Below, piece by piece: positions 15,903 to 24,404 of a DNA stretch of 64,000 bases (its first letter is position 1; every line of letters begins with the position of its first letter). Source of the stretch: Candidatus Nitrosocosmicus oleophilus (GTDB taxonomy: Archaea; Thermoproteota; Nitrososphaeria; Nitrososphaerales; Nitrososphaeraceae); contig NZ_CP012850.1 in assembly GCF_000802205.1 (NCBI RefSeq), positions 372,001 through 436,000 of the forward strand, given 5' to 3'. The notes under the pieces were generated by a model. That model made no database searches. It had not been told where the DNA came from and saw nothing but the letters and a program-made list of their open reading frames with translations. A program made the translations under genes and the position numbers.

Positions 15903-17132
15903 TTATTTATTTTCATAGGCCACCTCCTGGTGATACGAAATATCCAGGCCCAAGTCCTCTTCTTCCTCCTTAGCTCTAATCCCAATAGTATAGTCTAGAA
16001 TCTTCAAGATTACAAATGTTCCAACAAATCCCATTAGAGCGCCAACTCCAACCCCTAAAGCCTGGATTGGTAACTGCATTGGATTTCCATATAGCCAACC
16101 GTTTGGACCAATTGGATTAATTGCCTGAGTCGCAAATAGACCTATCCACAAGCTGCCAACAATTCCAGTAATTCCGTGAACAGAGCTTACATCCAAAACA
16201 TCGTCAATCTTTAATCTCTCCTTTATCAATACAATTCCGTAATAGGATGCAAAGCCCAATACAATACCTAAAACGAATGCCCATTGCCCCGTAATGAAAC
16301 CAGCCGTTGGAGTGACTCCGGCCAACCCAGAAATTGCACCATTTATTGCAGCACTAACGGTAGGCTTTCCAGTCCTCTTCCAACTTAATAGTATCCAAAC
16401 AAGTGCACAAGTACAAGCTCCTATTTGGGTGGCAAGTAGGGCACTTGCGGCAAGGGCACCTGATGCTAGAGCGCTACCTGCGTTGAAACCAAACCACCCT
16501 ATCCATAGAAGAGTAGCTCCTATAGCCGCAAGCGGAAGATTATGAGGCACCATAATTTCCGGCCCAAATCCTTTTCGCCTACCCAAGACCAAAGCCGACG
16601 CTAGAGCCGCCATACCCGCACTTGTGTGGATAACGATACCTCCTGCAAAATCAAAGACGCCTATCTTTGCCAGCCAACCGCCACCCCATATCCAATGGGC
16701 AAGTGGATAGTAAATTACAAGGCTCCATACGATTATGAAAATGAAAAAGGCGTTCCATTTCATACGTTCTGCAAAAGCGCCAGTAATCAGTAGAGGAGTA
16801 ATGACTGCGAACATCATCTGATAGGTGGCAAAGTTAACTCCAGGTATTGTAGGAGCCCAAACAACTGAATCGTTATATGGTACATTATTAAAGAAAAACC
16901 ACTGAAGGTCCCCTATAATTCCATTAACGTCCGGTGCAAACACCAACGTGAAGCCTACTATGAACCAAAGGGTTGATAGTAATGCCATTCCCGTCATAGT
17001 CTGCATAATAACGGACAAAGAATTTTTTAATCTGATTAACCCTGCTTCAAAAAAACCCAGAGCAGGAGTCATCAAAAATACTAATCCAGTGGAGATTAAC
17101 ATCCACGTCGTATCGCCAGTATCTATTGCCAA
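15903..17132 (-). CDS. amt: ammonium transporter Amt
   Basis: 409 residues, eleven hydrophobic segments, the standard Amt length. Characteristic blocks are GFFEAGLIRLKNSLSVIMQ, FAERMKWNAFFIFI, DFAGGIVIHTSAGMAALASA (first pore histidine), LPLAAIGATLLWIGWFGFN and VSSVHGITGIVGSLWIGLFA (second pore histidine). The C-terminus is cytoplasmic and acidic (KEEEEDLGLD). It imports ammonium/ammonia, the energy substrate of this kind of archaeon. The start is a TTG (AIDTGDTTWML), preceded by a TATA box at about 17154-17165, so the mRNA is nearly leaderless. No GlnK gene is adjacent. A second Amt elsewhere in the genome is likely but not visible. Confidence 0.97.
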   Translation of the reverse strand: MAIDTGDTTWMLISTGLVFLMTPALGFFEAGLIRLKNSLSVIMQTMTGMALLSTLWFIVGFTLVFAPDVNGIIGDLQWFFFNNVPYNDSVVWAPTIPGVNFATYQMMFAVITPLLITGAFAERMKWNAFFIFIIVWSLVIYYPLAHWIWGGGWLAKIGVFDFAGGIVIHTSAGMAALASALVLGRRKGFGPEIMVPHNLPLAAIGATLLWIGWFGFNAGSALASGALAASALLATQIGACTCALVWILLSWKRTGKPTVSAAINGAISGLAGVTPTAGFITGQWAFVLGIVLGFASYYGIVLIKERLKIDDVLDVSSVHGITGIVGSLWIGLFATQAINPIGPNGWLYGNPMQLPIQALGVGVGALMGFVGTFVILKILDYTIGIRAKEEEEDLGLDISYHQEVAYENK

Positions 17133-17153
17133 CGGTCACAAAAGGTTTATAGT

Positions 17154-17165
17154 AGATTATAAAGT
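17154..17165 (-). promoter_or_regulatory. TATA box of amt
   Basis: The minus-strand sequence ACTTTATAATC lies with its centre about 28 bases upstream of the TTG start of amt, the normal spacing for an archaeal TATA box and a leaderless message. A second TATA-like stretch (CTATAAACC) is just downstream. Confidence 0.5.
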
Positions 17166-17346
17166 TTTTCCTTTTTTACTTAAAAATTTCAATCAAAATG
17201 AATAGATTAATAAAATTATCATAAAATTTTGATTTTTTGATTAACAGATTTTAAAACATACAATTATTAAGGTTTATAATTTCGATGCCTTCGAATGTGT
17301 AGAAAATTATGTCGATATGTTCTATATAAGGAATTGATTGCCAAAG

Positions 17347-17503
17347 TAGAAGTTAGAAGTTAGAAGTTAGAAGTTAGAAGTTAGAAGTTAGAAGTTAGAA
17401 GTTAGAAGTTAGAAGTTAGAAGTTAGAAGTTAGAAGTTAGAAGTTAGAAGTTAGAAGTTAGAAGTTAGAAGTTAGAAGTTAGAAGTTAGAAGTTAGAAGT
17501 TAG
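17347..17503. repeat. 7-bp tandem repeat, about 22 copies
   Basis: The unit TAGAAGT is repeated without visible error from 17347 to 17503. It lies in the roughly 500-base gap (17133-17648) between the amt promoter and a small secreted-protein gene. A 7-base period is not a multiple of three, so it is non-coding. It has no spacers and is not a CRISPR. Copy number is likely to vary between strains. The remaining gap holds no gene. Confidence 0.97.
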
Positions 17504-17648
17504 GAAAAAAATTCGCAATTGTAGTAACTCTTCACTTTAGTCATTTAGGATAATGAAAAATTAATCAGTTAACAGTGTCGTATTTTAGTAACGCTATCTT
17601 TATTTCCATCTCTTAAAACTAAAAAATGAAGATTATCTTTCTTTTTTC

Positions 17649-17981
17649 TTACTTATTGAAATTTAAGAAATTTTCCCAAAAATTCTTGAATTCCAGATTC
17701 TTTGTTTCAAAGCTTCCCTTATCGTTCAATTGAGATCGAGGTTCAAAGCTTCCCTTATCGTTCAATTGAGATTGAGTGTCATTAGTTGTAGAATTTTCAG
17801 ACAAAGCTGTATGACAGGATTGACCATTGTTACAAGTAGTTACAACACAGGTATCGTTTCTGCAATTTTTTTCGTAATATGTAGAACTAATATTATTGCT
17901 ATTAAGCGAAAATCCATAAGGTATTTGAACTACTGAAAACCCAATAACAAATATTATCATTAAAATAAGATAGGCATTCAT
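17649..17981 (-). CDS. small secreted cysteine-containing protein
   Basis: 110 residues from the ATG at 17981 (a TTG directly before it is also possible). Residues 2-24 are a signal peptide. The mature part has four cysteines (NCRNDTCVVTTCNNGQSC), which could form disulfides or bind metal. It is followed by a 12-residue tandem repeat (SQLNDKGSFEPR, SQLNDKGSFETK) encoded by a nearly perfect 36-base direct repeat at 17706-17777. The C-terminus is aromatic and basic. The cysteine segment resembles small extracellular proteins common in these archaea, but I cannot name a family. Confidence 0.65.
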   Translation of the reverse strand: MNAYLILMIIFVIGFSVVQIPYGFSLNSNNISSTYYEKNCRNDTCVVTTCNNGQSCHTALSENSTTNDTQSQLNDKGSFEPRSQLNDKGSFETKNLEFKNFWENFLNFNK

Positions 17982-18105
17982 CAATTAAAATTGCTATTCA
18001 TCACATTTCTAAATTTTGATGCAATCTAAAGGATGATTATTTACTAGATATTAGCAATAAGAAATCAAAAAAAATATTATACATAAAATATAACTGAAAT
18101 AAAAT

Positions 18106-19137
18106 ATGAAAGCCCTTTTCTTTAATAAGCCAGGCATTGAGAATTTGATCTTTGGCGATTACGAATTACCAGATATGAGAGAAGATGAAGTCTTGGTAGA
18201 AACTAAGTGTATTGGTGTAAACCCCATTGATTATTATACTGTAACCGGGATACACGGAGAAAACGGTCCAGCAATGAAGATAAATCCATATCCTCATATA
18301 GCTGGCTCTGAAATATCCGGGATTGTAAAAAACAAGGGCGAGAGGGTAAACAATACAATTAAAGAAGGTGACCGCGTTATAATATATAACAGAGTATTTG
18401 ACGGATTTTGTAAATATTGTATAAATAATCATCAAACGCTTTGTGAAAATGGCGGAATGATAGGTATTTCAAGAAACGGCGGATTTGCAGAATATATCAT
18501 AGTTCCTCAACAAAACATCATAAAAATTTCCGACGAACTAGATTGGGAACTTGCCTCTGGTTTACCAATAGCCGGCTTAACAGCGTTCAACGCAATACAA
18601 GAATCAGGACTCAAATCAAAAGATAATCTTGTGATATTTGGTGGTTCTGGAAATACAGGCCTCTTTTGCACACAATTTGGCAAAATTATTGATGCGATAA
18701 CAATATCGCTTTCTACTAAACCATGGATTAAGGAATATGGCGCGGACTACGTTTTACCAATTGATGAAAATCTTAAAGAAAAAATATCTGAGATTACTGA
18801 TGGAGCCATGGCTGACGTAGTCATAAATTCACTTGGAGAAAAGACCTGGGCCAAAGGAATGGAGATAGCTGGAAAACTAGGAAAAGTAATCACATTTGGT
18901 GTACTTACTGGTGGTAACTTATTTACAGATGGCAGACTATTGTATAATAAACAAATTACGATAAAAGGTACTACTGGAGGGTCTGTTGAGAGTTTACTAA
19001 ACTTAATAGAAATGGCAAAAGGACAAAACATTAGCACCAGAATTTGGAAAAGATATTCTCTTGAGGATTCAAGAATAGCAATAGAAAAGGTTTTTGACAA
19101 AAACAAAGAAGGCAGAATCATTATAGAAAACTATTAA
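18106..19137 (+). CDS. zinc-type alcohol dehydrogenase superfamily protein
   Basis: 343 residues of the medium-chain dehydrogenase family. The N-terminal GroES-like domain carries CIGVNPIDYYTVTG (the catalytic-zinc region has the Cys but an atypical following loop), HIAGSEISGIV and GDRVIIYNR. The structural-zinc loop reads D-GF-C-KY-C-INNHQTL-C, with Asp in place of the first Cys, similar in principle to Sulfolobus ADH, which uses Glu. The Rossmann motif is GGSGNTGLFCTQFGK. It probably oxidises or reduces an alcohol or aldehyde with NAD(P). ATG start; a TATA-like ATTATACATAAA lies about 28 bases upstream. It is a single gene. Confidence 0.88.
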   Translation: MKALFFNKPGIENLIFGDYELPDMREDEVLVETKCIGVNPIDYYTVTGIHGENGPAMKINPYPHIAGSEISGIVKNKGERVNNTIKEGDRVIIYNRVFDGFCKYCINNHQTLCENGGMIGISRNGGFAEYIIVPQQNIIKISDELDWELASGLPIAGLTAFNAIQESGLKSKDNLVIFGGSGNTGLFCTQFGKIIDAITISLSTKPWIKEYGADYVLPIDENLKEKISEITDGAMADVVINSLGEKTWAKGMEIAGKLGKVITFGVLTGGNLFTDGRLLYNKQITIKGTTGGSVESLLNLIEMAKGQNISTRIWKRYSLEDSRIAIEKVFDKNKEGRIIIENY

Positions 19138-19288
19138 TGAATTTCAGCTATGAATCCCTACTAGTAATATAGTATTTAATACACATTATAGAAAATATCA
19201 TCTTATTACATAATTGAAATCATAATGATACATTCTAAATTACTAACTAAGGTATTACTTTTATAATAAGAAAAATTATTGATAGTAT

Positions 19289-19597
19289 ATGAATAATCTA
19301 GGCAAGTTATCCGTTGTAATGATAGCTATTTTCGTAGCAGGTAATTCCATATATCCAGTTAGCCAGCTGGTGAACGCACAATTGGATATTTTAGAAACAC
19401 CTACAAATCCAAATAATACCTCAACAACAACAACGACAGCAACCACAAAAGCTGTGGACACTGATAAAAATGCAAAGATAAAAGAAGCATTAGCTAACAT
19501 ATTTGAAATATATCAATCTCTTGCAGGAAAGGGCGATGTAGATTCTTTGTTAAAGCTAAATACCATAGAGAGGATATTGATAGAGTTATCGAGATAA
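19289..19597 (+). CDS. small secreted protein with Thr-rich linker
   Basis: 102 residues. A signal peptide (residues about 7-30, ending VNAQ) is followed by an Asn/Thr-rich linker (about 38-54) and a short helical C-terminal domain (KIKEALANIFEIYQSLAGKG onward, to IERILIELSR). An ATG start about 27 bases after a TTTATAATAAG TATA-like box implies leaderless expression. The function is unknown. It converges with nirK, and both ends are marked by T-rich tracts. Confidence 0.68.
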   Translation: MNNLGKLSVVMIAIFVAGNSIYPVSQLVNAQLDILETPTNPNNTSTTTTTATTKAVDTDKNAKIKEALANIFEIYQSLAGKGDVDSLLKLNTIERILIELSR

Positions 19598-19611
19598 TAT
19601 AATAACTTTAA

Positions 19612-19664
19612 TTTTTTTTTAATTTAATAATAATTTTTCAGGTTTTAAAAGTTTTCAAAAAAAA
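19612..19664. terminator. convergent poly-T terminators between a secreted protein gene and nirK
   Basis: A T9 run just after the plus-strand gene and an A8 run at 19657-19664 (T8 for the minus strand, immediately after the nirK stop) are placed as expected for back-to-back archaeal terminators. Confidence 0.5.
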
Positions 19665-19669
19665 GAGGT

Positions 19670-20890
19670 TTAGGATGTTGTGTTTTGACCATTCCATGCT
19701 AATGGAGTACCAAGCATGTATGGTTTAACATTCACTGGAATGCTGTTTGCACCAGTTGGTGGGATTGCATTTGATGGGTTTGCATCATCAGTCAAGCCTA
19801 ATAAGTTGCTTGTACCATTGTCTGGACCGTCAACTACAATTAGTCCTGCTTGACCTTTGAACAATTGTGAGTAGTCATGGTTTACAAATGCGTAAACTCC
19901 TGGTTGGTCAAATACTACATCAACAATTGCATCATTAGATCCACCTACTGTGTATGTTTGTTTACCAAGTCCGCTAACTGTGCTACCATCAGTGACTCTG
20001 TCAAGTATTTCACCTACAATGTGGAAGTTGACTGGGAGATCACCATGATTTAGCACGAAGAATCTTACGTGGTCACCTTGTTTAAAGAACAATGTTGTAG
20101 CATTTGGTGTCTTGGTAATTACTGGATCATATCCAAATGGAATACCATTTATCCATGAAGCAGTTGGAGCGTGTGCGAACATTGCTGCGGAATCATAGTT
20201 GCCAGATGGATCTAGATAGTATTCTGAGAATTGGAATGCAACTTCTTTAGCATCTGGAGATACTTCTGATGTACCTAATGCATTAGTACCGTTTTCTATC
20301 GTTACACCTTCATAACCTGTATAACCATCTGCTGGATCAACAATCACAATACCAACCATTCCTTGGAATACGTGTTGGTCCATGCCTAATACTGCATTTC
20401 CTTCACAGTGATATTTGAATACACCTGGTTGACTTGCAACAAAGGTATATTCCTTTGAATCGCTCACATTAATTGGACCAAAGTTTGGAACTGCACTTAT
20501 TGTAGATGCATGATGATCCAAGCTGTGAATCAATGTATTATTTGGATGATTAATGATTTTTACATTTAGAATGTCACCTTGAGTTACACGAACGGTTGGT
20601 CCTGGAATAGTACCATTCCATGTTAATGCGGCTACATTTTGACCACTTGGTAATGTGAGATTTTTCTCAACAGCAACAAATGTTACATTTTTCACTGGTG
20701 CTGTACTTTCAGATGCCTCCTCTGTAGAGATTGGAGTGAAAGAACCACCCATGACTAAATTCATATTGGCTAATGTTAATTGACCTTGTTCATTTGGTAT
20801 TGCAAATGATTTCATGTTTATGCCAGGAAGTAAAATTAATCCGGACATTAGAACAGCTGACAAAGCAAAAATTGCTAGTTTACTCTTCAT
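19670..20890 (-). CDS. nirK: copper-containing nitrite reductase (NirK type)
   Basis: 406 residues with a signal peptide (1-30) and two cupredoxin domains. Type 1 copper ligands are His122, Cys162, His173 and Met178 (HSLDHHAS, FKYHCEG, DQHVFQGM). Type 2 ligands are His127, His161 and His338 (FVNHDYSQL). The catalytic Asp125 and a candidate His290 (NFHIVGE) are present, so the protein should be an active Cu nitrite reductase making NO from nitrite outside the membrane. Thaumarchaeal NirK is abundant and linked to ammonia oxidation. ATG start, short leader, strong-looking promoter. The unequal linker and acidic start resemble thaumarchaeal rather than bacterial NirK. Confidence 0.95.
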   Translation of the reverse strand: MKSKLAIFALSAVLMSGLILLPGINMKSFAIPNEQGQLTLANMNLVMGGSFTPISTEEASESTAPVKNVTFVAVEKNLTLPSGQNVAALTWNGTIPGPTVRVTQGDILNVKIINHPNNTLIHSLDHHASTISAVPNFGPINVSDSKEYTFVASQPGVFKYHCEGNAVLGMDQHVFQGMVGIVIVDPADGYTGYEGVTIENGTNALGTSEVSPDAKEVAFQFSEYYLDPSGNYDSAAMFAHAPTASWINGIPFGYDPVITKTPNATTLFFKQGDHVRFFVLNHGDLPVNFHIVGEILDRVTDGSTVSGLGKQTYTVGGSNDAIVDVVFDQPGVYAFVNHDYSQLFKGQAGLIVVDGPDNGTSNLLGLTDDANPSNAIPPTGANSIPVNVKPYMLGTPLAWNGQNTTS

Positions 20891-20910
20891 TGAGCTAAAT
20901 TAACTAGAAG

Positions 20911-20923
20911 ATATTTTTAAACC
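20911..20923 (-). promoter_or_regulatory. TATA box of nirK
   Basis: GGTTTAAAAATAT on the minus strand, centred about 27 bases before the ATG, predicts a message starting at or within a few bases of the start codon. The long upstream gap (to 21443) shows no DtxR-like palindrome or other operator I can recognise. Confidence 0.6.
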
Positions 20924-21443
20924 TTTTGGACATAAGAATTCTATAGAAAAATGTATCATATCCAAAATTTTTATAAATATTTTCAACTATTGCAAATAAT
21001 TCAAAATATCCCTCAAAGAAATAAAATATTGAACCGTTATTTAACATATCAAATATTTTTTATGTTTTATTGAATAATTTGAATAAACTTGGGTATTTCT
21101 AATGGATGGATATCAATTTAATATCTAAATGCTATTCGTTCAAGAATAATTACCGATAAGTGTGCTAACCAAGCAATTCAATTGTCTCATTTATTGTACT
21201 AGAATTTTCAAAAGCCTATAACGCATTGGCAATTTTGGATGGAATAGAAATCTTGACTAAAATACGAAATTAATAATAATCAATTTAATAATCTAAGCCG
21301 GTGACAATATTCAACTTTTTGGAGGAAAAGAAGTTGGTTTTGGGCAATATACATATACGGACAGGTTGGGGAAGAAGGCATATTAAAGTGAAGTCAAATT
21401 TAATAAGATAACGTAATTTCACATCTTTCATTCTATCGGATCC
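20924..21443. other. long intergenic region upstream of nirK
   Basis: About 520 AT-rich bases with scattered A and T runs. No RNA gene, repeat or coding remnant was recognised. It could hold distal regulatory sequence for nirK or be debris of the adjacent mobile-element region. Confidence 0.4.
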
Positions 21444-21876
21444 TTATTTTCTTTCTTTTTCCTCTATGAGATCAGGAAGTTGTGTAACTGGAACATCTAA
21501 ATATTCAGCAATGGAGCACACCCTACCTACTTGTAATAGAAATTCTTTTTGACCAATTTCTTCCTTAAAGCAGTGTATATCCATATTTTCAAGAAAGGAG
21601 TCTGCTTGTATCTCTGTTGATTTCAAACCATTTAGCCTATTTTTTAGTCTTATTGATGAGGCAAATTGAATCAAATCAAGATTGTTATTTTACAACAAAA
21701 CTGCAACAGTTCTCAGGAGGTTCATATCTTTTATACTATCTCTTTTTGCCTGCCCAATGAAGTTTGAGACGCTACCATAGTATTTCAAGTTCATCTGCAA
21801 TTACACGACGAGGGTTTGCCTCACACCATGCACTTATTACTCTTTTCTTGATGGAGGATGGAACCTTTTTACCCAT
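21444..21876 (-). pseudogene. decayed HTH-type gene, one frameshift and one in-frame stop
   Basis: Three pieces in order on the minus strand make one protein. ATG at 21876 gives MGKKVPSSIKKRVISAWCEANPRRVIADELEI, an HTH-like region, then a frameshift. YYGSVSNFIGQAKRDSIKDM...RTVAVLL runs to a TAA, and in that same frame NNNLDLIQFASSIRLKNRLNGL continues to EEKERK. Restoring one indel and one stop yields a continuous 144-residue DNA-binding-like protein. I recall similar proteins as repeated in Nitrososphaerales genomes, but cannot verify this here. The last 76 residues remain open and could be mistaken for a small gene. It abuts a transposon-end-like sequence at 21890-21902. Confidence 0.7.
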
Positions 21877-21902
21877 TGGAATTATTAGACTCTTGCGTAA
21901 TT

Positions 21903-22377
21903 GGTCCAAACAACACTTTTGAAAAGATGGTCATGAATATCGTAATTTCTCTAAATTATTTTAAAGGATACTAGAAAAATTAAACGATGTTTGTCTTATA
22001 AAGGGAGGAGGTTAGATTTTCTAACGGTTTAATTTATTTATAAATGAGATTGCCTATAGATATATTAAGGTAAATTAATTAAATGAATGTGTCTCAAGTG
22101 ACACAGGTTAACTTTTCTTAAAAAACAAAACTAAATTCCTATTAATAATAAAATTCACAATCTAATCACTCGATTGTGACTATATTTACATAATATGTTA
22201 ATCAGGTTATAAAAGATAAAAGTGAATCTACATTTTTCAGTTCTTGGAGTGGTTTTATAACATATCAAGAAATAAGTCAATGTTTTATAAAATTCATTTG
22301 ACCGATATTTAACACGATGTCTGATAATTCTTTTACTGGTTTTCATTAAAATGCTCCTAATTATCTTTAAATTGAGT
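21903..22377. other. gap between gene remnants
   Basis: About 475 AT-rich bases between the HTH pseudogene and the transposase remnant. It contains a small hairpin TGTGTC-TCAAGT-GACACA (22088-22105) and a weak minus-strand frame (22155-22346) of low-complexity composition that I do not accept as a gene. Confidence 0.4.
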
Positions 22378-23406
22378 TAATCAGATCTTGCGTATAGCCA
22401 AACAGCTTTATTTCCATCCTTCTCTGTTATGTAAAGATGTCATTTCCCTTTGTTATCCTACTCCAAATTATCCAGAAAACCAATTATTTTCATATCATTT
22501 ACAGGTCTTTCGGTCAAACAGTTTGACGACATCTATAAGGAAATAGAATCAAAGTATGCAAAACACGAGATAAAGCTTCTGTCCTCCAAAAGAAAAAGAG
22601 GACGAGATATAGGTGTGGGGATGCGTTTCAAGCTTATTTTGAAGGATAGAGTATTCATGGTTTTGGTGTACTGTAGTCTGTACGTCACCTATACATTGAT
22701 GTAATTTCTATTTGGTTTAGATCAGAATAACGTATGCAGGGATATAGAAAAGATAGAATCCTTGATTAAAAATTGTTTACCAATCCATCAAAAACTGTAC
22801 AACGCAACCAAAAGGCTTAGCACTAAAGAAGAGGTAGAACAGTATCTCCCGGACTTTGGCCTTTGTGGATTGTACTACAGAGAACAACAGATACCAAGAC
22901 CAACAAAGAAGAACAGAAAAAAAGAAACTCTCTGTACTACTCAGGCAAGAGAGAGAAAGAAATACACTGTCAAGAATCTGTTCTGTAAATCAAAAGGGAC
23001 GGATAATCTTGTACAAAACAAAACAGAAGCAGAGAGGTAGAAGACATGATTATAGGATCTACAAAAAGAATCATCCGGATTTACCAACGGATATAATGAG
23101 TATGTATGATCTTGGCTTTCTGGATGTAGAGAAAGACTTTCTAGAACAAGAATCATTACTGCCTATTAAAAAGGAAAAAGATCATGAGTTGACTGAAGTA
23201 CTAAAGGAGTACAACAAGAATCTACAGGATAAAGAAGTACAAAATAATGAATGATGTCTTCAGAAACAGGTTGAGAAAGTACGATAGTATATCAGATATA
23301 GTATCATGACTGGTAAACTGCAAGATATTGAATATCTATTAGTTACGGAAATTAACCAAGGTTAAAAGACATCGTTATCTTCTGCTAATTACGCAAGAGA
23401 TCTATT
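22378..23406. mobile_element. degraded IS with DDE transposase
   Basis: About 1.0 kb. The left end (AGATCTTGCGTATAGC, near 22383-22398) and the right end (inverted: TAATAGATCTCTTGCGTAATTAGC, near 23384-23405) form imperfect inverted repeats around a broken transposase. The right end also forms a perfect 13-base inverted pair, CTCTTGCGTAATT, with 21890-21902, so the element may instead have been 1.5 kb or be nested with another. Size and single transposase suit an IS5-like group, but family assignment is tentative. Confidence 0.6.
22450..23341 (+). pseudogene. DDE-type (IS5-like) transposase, multiply disrupted
   Basis: The reading begins with LSYSKLSRKP (TTG at 22450) and VKQFDDIYKEIE, an N-terminal HTH domain. 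It meets a TAA at about 22702 and continues in the same frame (FLFGLDQNNVCRDIEKIESL, KEEVEQYLPDFG). It then shifts frame near 22856 (AFVDCT, the first DDE aspartate region; VNQKGRIILYKTKQKQRGRRHDYRIYKK) and shifts again near 23235 into NDVFRNRLRKYDSISDIVS, followed by a TGA and LNIY to 23341. At least two stops and two or three frameshifts make it inactive. Intact relatives are about 290 residues. Pieces of 84, 92 and 132 residues remain as open frames. Confidence 0.85.
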
Positions 23407-23557
23407 ACCTTTAAATATTTACACTTAATTAAAGGACCATTACAGCACAGAAGACGGTATGAGCAAAATTAGGATGTTTGACCATCGTTCAGGGAATAAT
23501 ACTATAAAGCAAAAGCATTCACAAGTTAGACATGACATCAATAAACATCATTGTATG

Positions 23558-24334
23558 CTATAATTTCGATACTTTATTCTTTAATAGATACTTATGGATC
23601 AAAGATCCATACTGGATAGCTTTTTTAGGATGCATAGCAGCTTCTTTTGGAACTCCTATTTTCATTGCAGCCTCTCGCAAAACATGCTTTCTTAACAAAT
23701 CATCTTGACCCTTTATTTTATATTCTAAAGGGATAGTTTTTGCATATTCAATGAATGTTCTTGATAGAAATGGTTGGTATGAACGAATTTTCAATTCTGC
23801 AATCACATTGGAAATTTCTCTCATCATGTAATCTTCATTGGTCAATTTTTCTTCCATGAAAGTGGTTATTGACTCTTCACCATTTTGATAATAAGATCTA
23901 TATCGGTCATATCCACAAAATAACTCATCAAAACCATTAGCGGTTAGAAAAGAATCCCCTAATTCATGATATTTTATGATTTTACTAATCTGATAAAAAG
24001 CAATACAGTTTTCAATGTGCGAAAGAACATTACAAGATAGTTTTGATTTTACAAACTTTATGTTATGGAGGACATCTTCTTCCTTAATTTCATAAGCTAT
24101 ATGATTCGTAGATAAAGAGAGAGAATTAGAAATAGATTTAGAAAATATAATGTCATGGGAATTAGCAAAACCAATTGTTACTAGGTGGACTTGCTTATCC
24201 AGATCTTTACAAATTTTTGCCAATAAAGAACTATCAACCCCTCCAGAAAATGCAATCACAACCTTATCAGAATGTTTTGTGAACTCTTCCACCGTAGAAT
24301 ACAAATAGTGGATTAATTCGTCGGAAATGAACAC
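23558..24334 (-). CDS. asparagine-synthase-like PP-loop protein
   Basis: 258 residues from a GTG at 24334. The frame is open to 24427, but that extension is hydrophobic and overlaps the divergent neighbour and the shared promoter, so I exclude it. The PP-loop SGGVDSS (residues 30-36) and TANGFDELFCGYDRY (near 130) match the C-terminal synthetase domain of asparagine synthase (PF00733). It lacks the N-terminal glutaminase domain, so it would use ammonia or another nucleophile, or modify a different substrate. It is divergently arranged with a QueD-like gene, which hints at, but does not prove, a role in pterin or deazapurine chemistry. Confidence 0.8.
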   Translation of the reverse strand: MFISDELIHYLYSTVEEFTKHSDKVVIAFSGGVDSSLLAKICKDLDKQVHLVTIGFANSHDIIFSKSISNSLSLSTNHIAYEIKEEDVLHNIKFVKSKLSCNVLSHIENCIAFYQISKIIKYHELGDSFLTANGFDELFCGYDRYRSYYQNGEESITTFMEEKLTNEDYMMREISNVIAELKIRSYQPFLSRTFIEYAKTIPLEYKIKGQDDLLRKHVLREAAMKIGVPKEAAMHPKKAIQYGSLIHKYLLKNKVSKL

Positions 24335-24404
24335 TTTTACGTTAGAGATACCTAAGAATATATTTGTAATAATTATAATAGAGAGAAGATAAATAAGGAT
24401 AGAT

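Noticed and set aside
17347-17503. Possible CRISPR array
   Set aside because: Units are 7 bases with no spacers; no cas gene is nearby.
22155-22346. 63-residue minus-strand frame in the mobile-element region
   Set aside because: Composition is that of AT-rich random sequence, and no partner or motif is seen.
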